Made by a program: the position numbers and the translations under genes. DNA of 64,000 bases from JAXGYV01 sp040772045 (GTDB lineage Bacteria > Actinomycetota > Thermoleophilia > UBA2241): assembly GCA_040772045.1 (NCBI GenBank), contig JAXGYV010000006.1, forward strand, positions 1-64,000, given 5' to 3'. Of this stretch, positions 1 to 8,804 are shown in pieces; position 1 is the first letter of the stretch, and each line of letters opens with the position of its first letter. A model generated the notes under the pieces. The model had not been told where the DNA came from. It saw only the letters and a program-made list of their open reading frames with translations, and ran no database searches.

Positions 1-279
1 CTTTGCCGGGCTCTGAGCAGCCGCGGAGATGTCTTGATCGCTGGCCACCGCTGTCGCATCACTGGCACCATGAGCATGGATCAGATGACGGTGCAGCTGC
101 CCGAGAGGGGCTGTCGCTTGGGAGACGAAGTAGTCCTCATCGGCGAGTCCGGTGGCGAACGCATCCTCTGCGAGGACATCGCCCGGCTGCTCGACACCAT
201 CAACTACGAGGTTGTGAGCGACGTGAGCCCGCGCACCGTACGTCGCTACGTCGGCGAGCCCTGGGAAGGGCCTGCCTGA
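1..279 (+). CDS. alr: Alanine racemase, C-terminal part (5' end outside window)
   Basis: Frame 1 is open from the window edge to the TGA at 277-279 and encodes the last 92 residues of a PLP-dependent alanine racemase, which makes D-alanine for peptidoglycan. The SMDQ motif of the C-terminal beta domain is present (GTMSMDQMTV), followed by GDEVVLIG and the typical ending DTINYEVVSDVSPRTVRRYV. The PLP lysine lies upstream of the window. The downstream tRNA nucleotidyltransferase starts 2 nt after the stop, so the two are probably cotranscribed. Confidence 0.93.
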   Translation, partial: LCRALSSRGDVLIAGHRCRITGTMSMDQMTVQLPERGCRLGDEVVLIGESGGERILCEDIARLLDTINYEVVSDVSPRTVRRYVGEPWEGPA

Positions 280-281
280 GT

Positions 282-1724
282 GTGGTGTGGGCGGCTGAGG
301 CAAGCTCGGTTGTGGCCGCCTGCCTCGCCGCGGGCGAGGAGGCCTGGCTGGTCGGCGGGGCGGTCCGCGACGGCCTCCTCGGCGCGCAGAGCAAAGACCT
401 CGACTACGCGGTGCGCGGCGACACGTGTCGTCTGGCCACGGCGGTGGCGGACGCGCTGGGTGGCCGGTGCTTCACCTATTCCGAGACGTTCTCCACCCAG
501 CGCGTGGTCCTCGCCGACGGCGAGATCGACTTCGCTTCCCTGCGCGGACCTTCGATCGAAGCCGACCTCGCCGCTCGCGACTTCACCGTCGACGCTCTGG
601 CGGTGTCGGCCCGTGCGGAAAATCTCGGCGGGCTCTTCGAGACGGGCCGGGTGATCGATCCGCTCGGCGGCCTGCGTCACCTACGTGAACGCCGTTTGGT
701 ACCCTGTGCTCCCACGGCGTTCTCCGCGGATCCCGTTCGCACACTGCGCCTGGCGCGGCTGGCGGCGGCGCTTGACCTCGACGTGGCGGAGCAGGTGCTC
801 GCGGCCAGCACACGGGCGGCCGCCAGTCTGGTCAACGTGAGCGGGGAGCGCATCGCCCAGGAGTTGGCCATCCTCTTAGGTGGGCCTGCGCCGGTGCGCG
901 GTCTCCGCCTGCTGGATCGCACGGGCGTGTTGTCGGCTGTGCTCCCGGAGGTGGCGGCGCTGCGGGGGGTGGAGCAGAACCCCTTCCACCATCTGGATGT
1001 GTATGAGCACACCTTGGAGGCGCTGGAGCGGTTACCGCAGGTAGTGGCCCAAATGGGTGGCGAGCGGTTTCTGGCCGTTCCCTCGCAGTGCGGCCTGCCG
1101 GGGGCGCCGCCGCTGGCTGCGCTGGCGTTCGCCGTACTCTTCCACGACCTCGGCAAGCCGGTGGTGAAACAGACGGCCCAGGATGGACGCATCCTGTTCC
1201 TGCGCCACGACGACGTGGGCGCGCGGATGGCCGTCGATATCGCCGCGCGCCTGCACCAGAGTCGCCGCTTCCAAGCGTATCTGACGCTGCTGATCCGCAC
1301 GCATCTGCGCCTCGGCTTTCTGGTGCGTGAGGCTCCGCTGACGCGGCGGGCCCTCCTGCGCTACCGCCGGGCGGTGGAGCCGTTCGTGTTCGAATCCGTC
1401 GTCCTTTCGCTCGCGGACCGGCTGGCGACTCGTGGGGCGCGCACCAGCGCGGCAGCCATCGCGCGGCACTACCGGCTGGCTCGCGTCGTCTGGCTCGAGA
1501 TCCCCAAGGCGACCAGGCCTCGCCCTCTCGACGGGCGCCAGGTGATGGAGCTCCTGGGCCTGGCGCCTGGTCCGCTCGTGGGCGAGGCTCTGCGCGCGCT
1601 GCAGGACGAGGTTGACGCACTCGAGGTCCGCGATCGCGAGCAGGCCGTACGCTTTCTGCGTCGCTGGTGGGAGCGGCGGCGGTCGGAGTTCGGCGAGGAT
1701 GTCGAGAGGGCCGGGCATGCCTGA
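282..1724 (+). CDS. cca: CCA-adding enzyme / tRNA nucleotidyltransferase with HD domain
   Basis: A class II nucleotidyltransferase that adds or repairs the 3' CCA of tRNAs, or a related poly(A) polymerase head protein. The head-domain signature is near the N-terminus (LVGGAVRDGLL, then DLDYAV with the metal-binding acidic pair). ARDFTVDALAV and the RNA-binding region (DPVRTLRLARLAA) follow. A C-terminal HD phosphohydrolase motif is near residue 285 (LFHDLGKPVVK). The GTG at 282 is chosen because it follows the alr stop directly; the frame is open further upstream but would overlap alr. The product is about 480 aa, normal for the HD-containing family. The 3' end overlaps mutM by 8 nt. Whether it adds CC, A or CCA cannot be told from sequence. 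Confidence 0.9.
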   Translation: MVWAAEASSVVAACLAAGEEAWLVGGAVRDGLLGAQSKDLDYAVRGDTCRLATAVADALGGRCFTYSETFSTQRVVLADGEIDFASLRGPSIEADLAARDFTVDALAVSARAENLGGLFETGRVIDPLGGLRHLRERRLVPCAPTAFSADPVRTLRLARLAAALDLDVAEQVLAASTRAAASLVNVSGERIAQELAILLGGPAPVRGLRLLDRTGVLSAVLPEVAALRGVEQNPFHHLDVYEHTLEALERLPQVVAQMGGERFLAVPSQCGLPGAPPLAALAFAVLFHDLGKPVVKQTAQDGRILFLRHDDVGARMAVDIAARLHQSRRFQAYLTLLIRTHLRLGFLVREAPLTRRALLRYRRAVEPFVFESVVLSLADRLATRGARTSAAAIARHYRLARVVWLEIPKATRPRPLDGRQVMELLGLAPGPLVGEALRALQDEVDALEVRDREQAVRFLRRWWERRRSEFGEDVERAGHA

Positions 1725-2586
1725 GCTGCCTGAGGTGGAGATCGTGCGACGGCGCCTCCACTCCGCTGTTGTGGGGCAGCTCATCGAAGACGTCATCGTC
1801 CTCGATCCCAGCGTGTGCCGTCAGGAGCCCGCGGAGGTACGGCGACGGCTGGTAGGCCGCCGGATCGCCGGTACGGCACGGCGCGGGAAGTGGCTCATCT
1901 TCGACCTTGGCACCGTCCTCGCGGTGGTACATCTGCGCATGACCGGTCGTCTCCTGTGGCGGCCGGCGGCAGAGGACCAGAGCCGTCAGCCACGGTTCGT
2001 GATCGAGCTCGAGGGGGGCCAGCGGCTCCACTTCTTCGACGTCCGTCGCTTTGGCGGGCTGTGGGCTGTGCCGACCGCGGAGGCCACAGTCTTCTTCTCC
2101 GAGCTTGGCGTAGAGCCCCTGAGCGAGGAGTTCACCGTGGCATGCCTGCGCGATCTCGTGGCTGGTCGCCGAACTCCCCTCAAGGCGTTTCTCCTCGACC
2201 AGCGGCACATCGCGGGTATCGGCAACATCTACGCCGACGAAGCGCTGTTCTGCGCTCGCCTGCACCCTCTGCGTCCGGCTGGGAGTCTGGGACCGCGGGA
2301 GGCGGCGCGGCTGTGGGGCGCTCTGCGAGAGACGTTACAGCTCGGCATCGATCACGAGGGGTCCAGTGTGGAGAGCTTCGTGGACCCGGCCGGCGCGCGC
2401 GGCGGGTTCCAAGAGATCCTCAACGTCTATCAGCGCACCGGCCAGCCCTGCCGCGTCTGCGGCGCGAGCATCCGCCGAGTGGTCGTTGGCGGACGAGGGA
2501 CACACTACTGCCCGCGTTGTCAGCCATGGCGTTCTGCGAGGGGGGAACGGCGAAAAGCTCTCCACTGCACGCAGCGGGGTCACTGA
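1717..2586 (+). CDS. mutM: Formamidopyrimidine-DNA glycosylase (Fpg/MutM)
   Basis: Base-excision repair glycosylase/AP lyase for 8-oxoguanine and formamidopyrimidines. The mature N-terminus MPELPEVE supplies the catalytic Pro2 and Glu3, which fixes the ATG at 1717 inside the end of cca. The conserved Lys is in ARRGKWLIF, the helix-two-turn-helix in HIAGIGNIYADEALF, and a complete zinc finger C-x2-C-x16-C-x2-C lies near the C-terminus. At 289 aa it is slightly long because of a basic tail after the finger. The 8-nt overlap indicates translational coupling with cca. Confidence 0.97.
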   Translation: MPELPEVEIVRRRLHSAVVGQLIEDVIVLDPSVCRQEPAEVRRRLVGRRIAGTARRGKWLIFDLGTVLAVVHLRMTGRLLWRPAAEDQSRQPRFVIELEGGQRLHFFDVRRFGGLWAVPTAEATVFFSELGVEPLSEEFTVACLRDLVAGRRTPLKAFLLDQRHIAGIGNIYADEALFCARLHPLRPAGSLGPREAARLWGALRETLQLGIDHEGSSVESFVDPAGARGGFQEILNVYQRTGQPCRVCGASIRRVVVGGRGTHYCPRCQPWRSARGERRKALHCTQRGH

Positions 2587-2642
2587 AGACCATCTGTCGC
2601 GAAGCCGCTCGGCGCCGCACGACGTGGCGGGCTCAGGACACC

Positions 2643-2990
2643 TCAGACCCGGCCGAGGAGTAAGCCCGCGACCATCACGAGCAGTACGACGGCGGTGATG
2701 GCGGTGTAACGGCGGTCGCCGGCCTTGGCGAAGAGCACGATCGACCCGGCGACTCGCGCGAACGGCGTGAGTACGAGCACGAACAACCCGGTGGAGAAGA
2801 AACCGATGGGCTGTGCACGGGCGAGGTCGGCGAAGGAGGCCGGTGGCATGGTGATGGTCGTCGGCAGTTCTCCTCCCCGAAAGGCCCACACGATCAACCC
2901 GCCGAGCAGGAGGGCGGCGCTGAGCGCCAGACCCCAGAGCAGCACGTGATGGACGAGTCGTTCGATATTCTTCACGCGACCGTCCTCCAC
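2643..2990 (-). CDS. DUF1634 family membrane protein
   Basis: A 115-aa protein with three predicted membrane helices (around residues 14-35, 60-80 and 92-112), matching the DUF1634 pattern. Members are typically encoded directly after a TauE/SafE exporter, as here: its start overlaps the 3' end of the TauE gene by 19 nt. It is probably an accessory subunit of the exporter. No catalytic motif is visible and the function is inferred from pairing only. Confidence 0.8.
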   Translation of the reverse strand: MEDGRVKNIERLVHHVLLWGLALSAALLLGGLIVWAFRGGELPTTITMPPASFADLARAQPIGFFSTGLFVLVLTPFARVAGSIVLFAKAGDRRYTAITAVVLLVMVAGLLLGRV

Positions 2991-3781
2991 AGCATCTGGA
3001 TCGCGAACACCGTCAACGTGAGCACCATGAGTGTACGAAGCACGCGGGTGGGTAGCCGACTCGCCAGACGGGCGCCTCCCTGCGCGCCGAGGAGCACGCC
3101 GAGAGCGGTCGGCACGGCGACCAGCGGATCTACGAAACCCTTGCCGATGTAGACGGCCGCGCTAGTGGCCGCGGTGACCCCGATCATGAAGTTACTGGTC
3201 GCGATGGCGGCCTTCAGCGGCACCCCCATGATCACGTGCATCACAGGCATCTTAACGGCTCCGCCGCCCACGCCCAGCAGTCCCGAGACATTGCCGGCGA
3301 GGAGACTCAAGCCGAGGCCGAGCGGCAGGTGGCGCACCCCGTAGCGCACCACGGTCTGCGTAGCCGGATCCAGGAACTGATCGTCCAGTACGCCTGTAGG
3401 GATTGAAGGCCGCCGGGCGGCTCGTCGGCCGCGCATGCTCCATGCCGCCCAAAACAGCATGATGGCGAACAGGAGCTGGAGTACACGGACATCCACCATC
3501 GCGGCGGTCAGCGCACCGCCGATGGCGCCCACGGTGGTGGCCAGTTCGAGTGCCATCCCGAGTCTCGTATGGGTGATGCCGTGGTCCACATAGACGATTT
3601 GGGCGGCTGAGGAGGTGGCGATCACGCCGATGATGCTCGCGCCAATGGCGACCTTCATCGGCACGTCCAGGAACAGGGTGATAACCGGCACCAAGATCAG
3701 CGCTCCGCCGATACCGAGCATGCTCCCGAAGGCGCCGGCGACTACCGCGGTGAGGAAGATGAGGAGGAACATCGTCGACAC
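2972..3781 (-). CDS. TauE/SafE family anion (sulfite/organosulfonate) exporter
   Basis: A polytopic membrane protein of about 269 aa with two homologous halves, each starting with a glycine-rich helix (FGSMLGIGGALILVPV near the N-terminus and SGLLGVGGGAVKMPVM past the middle). This is the hallmark of the TauE/SafE (DUF81) family, which exports sulfite, sulfoacetate and related anions. GTG at 3781 or ATG three codons later are both possible starts. It forms an operon with the overlapping DUF1634 gene. The substrate cannot be assigned, although a CstB-like sulfur-oxidising enzyme is present elsewhere in the window. Confidence 0.9.
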   Translation of the reverse strand: MSTMFLLIFLTAVVAGAFGSMLGIGGALILVPVITLFLDVPMKVAIGASIIGVIATSSAAQIVYVDHGITHTRLGMALELATTVGAIGGALTAAMVDVRVLQLLFAIMLFWAAWSMRGRRAARRPSIPTGVLDDQFLDPATQTVVRYGVRHLPLGLGLSLLAGNVSGLLGVGGGAVKMPVMHVIMGVPLKAAIATSNFMIGVTAATSAAVYIGKGFVDPLVAVPTALGVLLGAQGGARLASRLPTRVLRTLMVLTLTVFAIQMLWRTVA

Positions 3782-3941
3782 GCGCCGAGTATACCTGGGT
3801 GACGTGCTCTGAATGCAGGACGTTCCGGCCGTGGTGTTCTCCGCCGACTTGCACCGGCGGTGCTCGGGCGGCTAGCCTCTACGTTCTTCAGATGAGCGGG
3901 AGATGACTCCGCTCGGAATCGCGGCAAAGGAGTGCACAGCT

Positions 3942-4199
3942 GTGAATGAGTTCCTGACCTTCCGCAAGATGGTGACCCCCGTCTTCATTCAGGTGGTCTT
4001 CTGGCTCGGCCTGGTGGCCAATCTAGGAGTGTCGATCTACACTATGACGCGGGGTGGCATCAGCATTCTTTTGGGTTTTCTTCTGATCCTTCTCGGTTCG
4101 CTGATGGTGCGCGTGTACTGCGAGTTGGTCATCCTCCTGTTCCGCATCTATGACTCGCTGCGTGCTATCGAGGGCAAGGGCAGCGGGAGTATCGCGTAG
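3942..4199 (+). CDS. DUF4282 family small membrane protein
   Basis: An 85-aa protein starting at GTG 3942 with an AAAGGAG ribosome site 9 nt upstream. It begins NEFLTFRKMVTPVFIQVVFW and has two hydrophobic helices separated by a short loop, then a conserved-looking segment (RVYCELVILLFRIYDSLRAI). This matches the DUF4282 family of unknown function. It stands alone between a divergent exporter gene and a convergent DUF805 gene. Confidence 0.8.
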   Translation: MNEFLTFRKMVTPVFIQVVFWLGLVANLGVSIYTMTRGGISILLGFLLILLGSLMVRVYCELVILLFRIYDSLRAIEGKGSGSIA

Positions 4200-4252
4200 T
4201 GGCTGAAGGCTGATCCTGGCTCACGCGGCCGGAACAGCCTGAAAATAGGGGG

Positions 4253-4291
4253 GCGGCCCCCGGTGTTGTTCCCGTAATCACCGGGGGCCGC
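4253..4291. terminator. Perfect 13-bp inverted repeat between convergent genes
   Basis: Arms at 4253-4265 and 4279-4291 are perfectly complementary (GCGGCCCCCGGTG) around a 13-nt loop. It lies 53 nt after the DUF4282 stop and 300 nt before the end of the convergent DUF805 gene, so it can serve as a stem-loop terminator, although no T tract follows on the plus strand. The rest of 4200-4590 holds no believable gene. Confidence 0.6.
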
Positions 4292-4590
4292 AGTGCGCCA
4301 GGGGAGGCGCATGGGGGGCTTCTATGGGCGGGCCGCGTGCTCTGAGCGCTCAAACCCGGTGTACGCCGTCCGCGTAGCCTATTGTAGACAATCTACTCCG
4401 CGTTGTAAACCCCTGTTGTCACACAATCTGAGGCCGGATTCGTGGACGGCACTCCTCGGGCCGAGGTCGTGGCGGTGGGCAGCAGGTGCTCTCGTGCCGG
4501 GCGCGTGCTCTACAGGAGACGCATGCTCGAGCGGTGGGCGGTGACACGACGAGCCGTGAGGCGTGCGCGCCGGTCATGCGATGCTCGGCG

Positions 4591-5013
4591 CTAGAGCTCT
4601 TCGTCCTCGGGTGTCGGACCGATAGTCTGGTCGTCACCAAGCAGGTCGCTGGGCGCTTTCGGGGAGGGCCCGTACCTGTTCCACTGCGGCTGCCCGTCGA
4701 GCGCGAAGAAGACGATGAGCGCCGCGGTGCCGGCGAAGGGGACCATCCCAACGAGGAGCCACCACCCGCTGCGGCCAGTGTCGTGCAGCCTGCGCACTCC
4801 TACAGCGATGCTCGGGATGAGTGTGGCCACGGAGTAGACGCCGTCGAGAGCGCCGATGGCGGCGCGGGGGTTATACCACCCGAGGGCATAGCTAGCGAGG
4901 ATGAGCACGAAGATGACGAGCGTGTTGACCAGCGTGAAGTACCAGAACTCCTTGCGTCGTGCTCTGCCCTCGAAGACCGCGTATTTCCGGAGTACGGCGA
5001 AGTACCAGCTCAT
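4591..5013 (-). CDS. DUF805 family membrane protein
   Basis: A 140-aa membrane protein. The start is ATG 5013 (MSWYFAVLRKYAVFEGRARR), with an AGGGAG site just upstream; an upstream in-frame extension has no such support. DUF805 features are clear: the FxGRARRKEFWYF motif at the N-terminus, four hydrophobic segments, and VGVRRLHDTGRSGWWLL in the third quarter. The C-terminal tail is acidic. The family function is unknown. It follows pdxS in the same orientation after a 177-nt gap, so cotranscription is uncertain. Confidence 0.88.
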   Translation of the reverse strand: MSWYFAVLRKYAVFEGRARRKEFWYFTLVNTLVIFVLILASYALGWYNPRAAIGALDGVYSVATLIPSIAVGVRRLHDTGRSGWWLLVGMVPFAGTAALIVFFALDGQPQWNRYGPSPKAPSDLLGDDQTIGPTPEDEEL

Positions 5014-5190
5014 GGTCTCCCTCTGCGCGGCGGTTGTCCTCGTGGAGTCCCGTCCGCCATCGTGTTGTGCTGTAGCACGGCGTGCCACAGGCTATCAGGC
5101 GCGCAGGAGAGGCGAAAGACGCGGTGGTGGCCGGCGTGCCCTCGCCCGCACCGCCGCGTCTTTCGCCGGGAGCCGTACGACGGTGTCGAT

Positions 5191-6075
5191 TCACCAACCG
5201 CGCAACTGCAGGAGCTGATCCTGGCCGAGCGCCGCGATCTCCAGGCCGGGCATGGCCTCGCCGAGATCCTGGGAGACCTCGGCGAGGAGCTCGCTGTTCG
5301 TGTAGTTAGCGGTTGCCCGTACGATGGCCTCAGCCCGTTTGGCCGGGTTGGCGCTCTTGAAAATACCCGAGCCGACGAAGACCCCATCGGCGCCCAACTG
5401 CATCATCAGTGCCGCGTCGGCTGGTGTGGCCACGCCGCCGGCGGAGAAGTTGACCAGCGGCAGACGACCGTGCTCGGCGACCCAGGCCACCAGCTCGTAG
5501 GGAGCGCCGAGCTCCTTGGCGGCGGTGTAGAGCTCGCTGCGGTCCGCGTTGGCGAGGTGGCGGATCTCTGTGTTGATAGTACGAAGGTGTCGCACTGCCT
5601 CGACCACGTTTCCCGTGCCCGCCTCGCCTTTCGTGCGCAGCATGGCGGCGCCTTCCGCGGCGCGTCGCAGCGCCTCGCCGAGATTCGTCGCGCCGCAGAC
5701 GAACGGCACGTCGAACCGCCACTTGTCGATGTGATGGGCCTCGTCGGCGGGGGTCAGGACCTCACTCTCGTCGATGAAATCGATGCCCAGGGCCTCCAGG
5801 ATCTGTGCCTCGACGAAATGGCCGATGCGTGCCTTGGCCATCACGGGAAGAGAGACCGCCGCCTGGATCTCGCGGACCTTGGAGGGATCGGCCATGCGCG
5901 CCACCCCGCCTTGGGCGCGGATGTCGGCGGGAACTCGTTCCAGGGCCATCACCGCGCAGGCGCCGGCGGCCTCGGCGATCGTCGCCTGCTCGGCGGTGGT
6001 GACGTCCATGATCACGCCGCCCTTCAGCGTCTCGGCAAAGCCGCTCTTAACCCGGGGGTTTTCGGACTCGGTCAT
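5191..6075 (-). CDS. pdxS: Pyridoxal 5'-phosphate synthase, PdxS subunit
   Basis: The lyase subunit of DXP-independent PLP synthase, which condenses ribose 5-phosphate, glyceraldehyde 3-phosphate and ammonia. The 294-aa product is full length. The active-site lysines are visible in MAKARIGHF and in TKGEAGTGNVVEAVRHLR, and the (beta/alpha)8 phosphate loop in VNFSAGGVATPADAALMMQLGADGVFVGSGIF. ATG 6075 is preferred because GGAGG sits about 5 nt upstream. It starts 36 nt after thiC and is probably the last gene of the thiamine operon. The partner glutaminase pdxT is not adjacent and must lie elsewhere. Confidence 0.97.
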   Translation of the reverse strand: MTESENPRVKSGFAETLKGGVIMDVTTAEQATIAEAAGACAVMALERVPADIRAQGGVARMADPSKVREIQAAVSLPVMAKARIGHFVEAQILEALGIDFIDESEVLTPADEAHHIDKWRFDVPFVCGATNLGEALRRAAEGAAMLRTKGEAGTGNVVEAVRHLRTINTEIRHLANADRSELYTAAKELGAPYELVAWVAEHGRLPLVNFSAGGVATPADAALMMQLGADGVFVGSGIFKSANPAKRAEAIVRATANYTNSELLAEVSQDLGEAMPGLEIAALGQDQLLQLRGW

Positions 6076-6111
6076 CAGTTCCTCCACTCGTCGTGATCGT
6101 TATGAACCGGT

Positions 6112-7446
6112 TCAATTGGTATTCGCCTGCACCGGCCGGTCGGCGTTCATCCCGAAGGCCTTGCGAGTCGTCTTGACGGCGCAGAACGCGCCGCACATGG
6201 AGCAGGCGGCATGATCGACCATGTCGCCGCACGTCTCGCTCCATGCCGCGCGCCAGCGGCGCACCACCGCCGGGTCTAGGGCGAGCTCGCTCTGCCGTTC
6301 CCAGTCCAGCGCCCAGCGCGCGGCGGCCATCTGGTCGTCGCGCCCGCGTGCCTCCGCTCGCCCGCGCGCCACATCCGCGGCGTGAGCGGCGATGCGCGCC
6401 GCGATCACGCCCGCCCGCACGTCTTCGTCGGCGGGGAGCCCGAGGTGTTCCGCGGGCGTGATGTAGCAGAGGAAGTCGGCGCCCGCCCACGCGGCCAGAG
6501 CGCCGCCGATGGCGCCGGCGATGTGGTCGTAGCCGGGAGCGATGTCGGTGACCAGCGGGCCGAGAACGTAGAAAGGCGCCTGCTGGCAGACGGTCTTCTG
6601 CATGGTCACGTGGGCGCGCACTTGATCGAGGGGTACGTGACCGGGTCCCTCGACCATCACCTGTACCTCCGCGGCCCGGGCGCGGCGGACCAGCTCTCCC
6701 AGTGTGACCAGCTCTTCGATCTGGGCCGCGTCGCCCGCGTCGGCCAGGCATCCGGGGCGCAGGCCGTCGCCGAGAGAAAGGGTTACCTCGTGCGCCCGGG
6801 CGATGGCGAGGAGGTCGTCGAATCGCGAGTAGAGGGGGTTCTCTTTTCCGTGGGCGATCATCCAGGCGGCGAGCAGGGAGCCGCCCCGACTAACGATGCC
6901 CATCCGGCGGGTATCCGCGCGCAGCAAGCCGAGCGCCCGCTGCGTGAGCCCGCAGTGCACCGTCATGAAGTCCACTCCCTGCTTGGCTTGGCGCTCGACG
7001 ACCTCAAACAGGAGATCTTCGGACAGCCGCTCGGGTGCGCCGTTCGTGCAGGCGGCGGCAGAGGAAGCGGCTTCGTAGAGGGGGACAGTGCCGAAGGGGA
7101 GCGGGCACTGCCGCAAGAGCTCGGCGCGCAGCGTTTGCAGGTCGCCGTCTATCGACAGGTCCATGACGGTATCCGCGCCCGCGTCTCTCGCCACGTGCAG
7201 CTTGCGGAGCTCGTCCTCCGTGCCCCCGCCGCCCGGCGCGGTCCCGATGTTCGCATTGACTTTGACGCGCAGACCGGAGCCAATGCCCACGGGCTCGAGA
7301 TGCTCGTGCAGGGGGTTGGCGGGCACCACCACCATGCCTCTGCCCACCAGGTCGCGGAGATCCGTGGCCGCGACTCCTTCCCGAGCCGCCACACGGTCGA
7401 TCGCCTCGCTGGTCACGCCTCGTCGCGCGTCGCGTACCTGCGTCAT
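6112..7446 (-). CDS. thiC: Phosphomethylpyrimidine synthase ThiC (short form)
   Basis: Radical-SAM enzyme that converts aminoimidazole ribotide to hydroxymethylpyrimidine phosphate. At 444 aa it lacks the N-terminal extension of proteobacterial ThiC. Diagnostic segments include NPLHEHLEPVGIG, VKVNANIGTAP, FMTVHCGLT, MVEGPGHVPLDQV and VLGPLVTDIAPGYDHI. The C-terminal [4Fe-4S] motif reads CSMCGAFC, C-x2-C-x3-C as seen in short ThiC proteins. It overlaps the 3' end of thiDN by 4 nt. Confidence 0.97.
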   Translation of the reverse strand: MTQVRDARRGVTSEAIDRVAAREGVAATDLRDLVGRGMVVVPANPLHEHLEPVGIGSGLRVKVNANIGTAPGGGGTEDELRKLHVARDAGADTVMDLSIDGDLQTLRAELLRQCPLPFGTVPLYEAASSAAACTNGAPERLSEDLLFEVVERQAKQGVDFMTVHCGLTQRALGLLRADTRRMGIVSRGGSLLAAWMIAHGKENPLYSRFDDLLAIARAHEVTLSLGDGLRPGCLADAGDAAQIEELVTLGELVRRARAAEVQVMVEGPGHVPLDQVRAHVTMQKTVCQQAPFYVLGPLVTDIAPGYDHIAGAIGGALAAWAGADFLCYITPAEHLGLPADEDVRAGVIAARIAAHAADVARGRAEARGRDDQMAAARWALDWERQSELALDPAVVRRWRAAWSETCGDMVDHAACSMCGAFCAVKTTRKAFGMNADRPVQANTN

Positions 7447-8804
7447 GTGAGATCCTCCTCGCGTGGTGCCTTAATGCAGGTGGCGATGGTTCGCACCTTG
7501 CCGATGACCTCCGCGGGGTCTTGGCCCAAAACGCGGATCATCGGCTCTTTCCCGAAGGCTCCCCGATCGCAGATCGCGTCGGGGACCTCGCCAGCTCGCC
7601 TGAGCGCCACCCGGGTTCCCCAGTCGAGGGATGAGCCCTCATGGCGCCGCACTGGTTCGGGCTCGTCGTCTCGATCGAACTGCGCGATCCGCAGGCCGGC
7701 GGAGGAGCAGGCGCCGAGGATGTCCGGCGAGGAGCGGATGTTCATTGCCGCCCGGCTCCGCCGGTCGTGCGCCATCGCCGCGAGGATCACGGAGGCGATG
7801 TGCCGGGAGGCTCCGAATGCCGGTGGGCTCACCGCGACGTGGCGTCCCGCCAGCGCCGTGATGCGCCCGGGGAACGCGGCGACCTCGGCGCGGGTTCTGG
7901 CCTGTGGCAGCGCGTAGCCGAGGTTGGCGCGTACCTCTGGTACGAGCCATCCGAGCTTGGCGCGGGAGAGGTCGTCCATGGCCGAGCGCAGTGCCGCCAG
8001 GACGCCCGCTCTCTCCTCGGAGTGCGTGCACCATTCCTGTGCGGCCAGAGGAGTTGCCATTCCGGCCGAGGGAGGGAGGGCACTGATGGCTAGGGCGACC
8101 AGCCGCTGGGCTTCGCTGGCGGCGGCGAGGACGCTCATGCCCATGGCTAGGAACGTCGCGAGAGCGCTGGAGTGCGCGCATCCCGATCCGTGTGCGCCGA
8201 GACGGTGGGTTTGGCGCCCGGCCAGCAGGGTGCACTTGCCGCTGTCGAAGAGCACGTCCAGAGGGTCTCCGTCGAGGTGCCCGCCGGTGACGAGCACGCT
8301 GGCGGCGCCCATCTCGTGAAGGCGTCGTGCCGCCCGTTCCATGCCCTCCACGTCGCGAACCCCCGAGCCTGTGAGCTCTGCCGCCTCCGCCAGGTTGGGG
8401 GTTACCACTCGCGCCAGGGGCAGTAGCTCTGTGCACAAGGGTTGCATCGCGTCTTCGGCCAACAGGCGCGTCCCTGACGTGGAACGCATCACTGGGTCCA
8501 ACACGAGGGTGGGGACGCGCGCACCGCGAACGGCGGCCGCCACCGCGCGGACGGTGTCCGCGCGGGCCAGCATGCCAGTCTTGATCGCGTTTACCGGCCC
8601 GTCGGCGAAGACCGCCTCGAGCTGTCGTGCCACCAAGGCGGCGGGCACCGGCTCCACCGCGCACACCTCCCCCGCTGTCTGCGCGGTGAGAGCCGTGATA
8701 ACGCTGGCGCCGAAGGCGCCCAGGAGAGTGATCACTCTGAGGTCGCCCTGGATGCCGGCTCCGCCGCTGGAGTCGGACCCGGCGATGGTGAGGATCCGCC
8801 TCAT
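7443..8804 (-). CDS. thiDN: ThiD-ThiN fusion: HMP(-P) kinase / thiamine-phosphate synthase
   Basis: A 453-aa bifunctional protein. Residues about 1-265 are a ThiD ribokinase-fold kinase (ILTIAGSDSSGGAGIQGDLR at the start, DPVMRSTSG, and the anion-hole region GAHGSGCAHSSALATFLA). Residues about 275-445 are ThiN (VPEVRANLGYALPQARTRAE, FGASRHIASVILAAM, and the C-terminal GKEPMIRVLGQDP). ThiN joins the pyrimidine and thiazole phosphates and replaces ThiE; the fusion is best known from archaea and some thermophilic bacteria. It overlaps both thi4 and thiC by 4 nt. No thiE is visible in the window. Confidence 0.93.
   Translation of the reverse strand: MRRILTIAGSDSSGGAGIQGDLRVITLLGAFGASVITALTAQTAGEVCAVEPVPAALVARQLEAVFADGPVNAIKTGMLARADTVRAVAAAVRGARVPTLVLDPVMRSTSGTRLLAEDAMQPLCTELLPLARVVTPNLAEAAELTGSGVRDVEGMERAARRLHEMGAASVLVTGGHLDGDPLDVLFDSGKCTLLAGRQTHRLGAHGSGCAHSSALATFLAMGMSVLAAASEAQRLVALAISALPPSAGMATPLAAQEWCTHSEERAGVLAALRSAMDDLSRAKLGWLVPEVRANLGYALPQARTRAEVAAFPGRITALAGRHVAVSPPAFGASRHIASVILAAMAHDRRSRAAMNIRSSPDILGACSSAGLRIAQFDRDDEPEPVRRHEGSSLDWGTRVALRRAGEVPDAICDRGAFGKEPMIRVLGQDPAEVIGKVRTIATCIKAPREEDLT

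Noticed and set aside
4486..6096. A long plus-strand open frame across DUF805 and pdxS
   Set aside because: It runs antisense to two recognised genes and has no ribosome site or domain.
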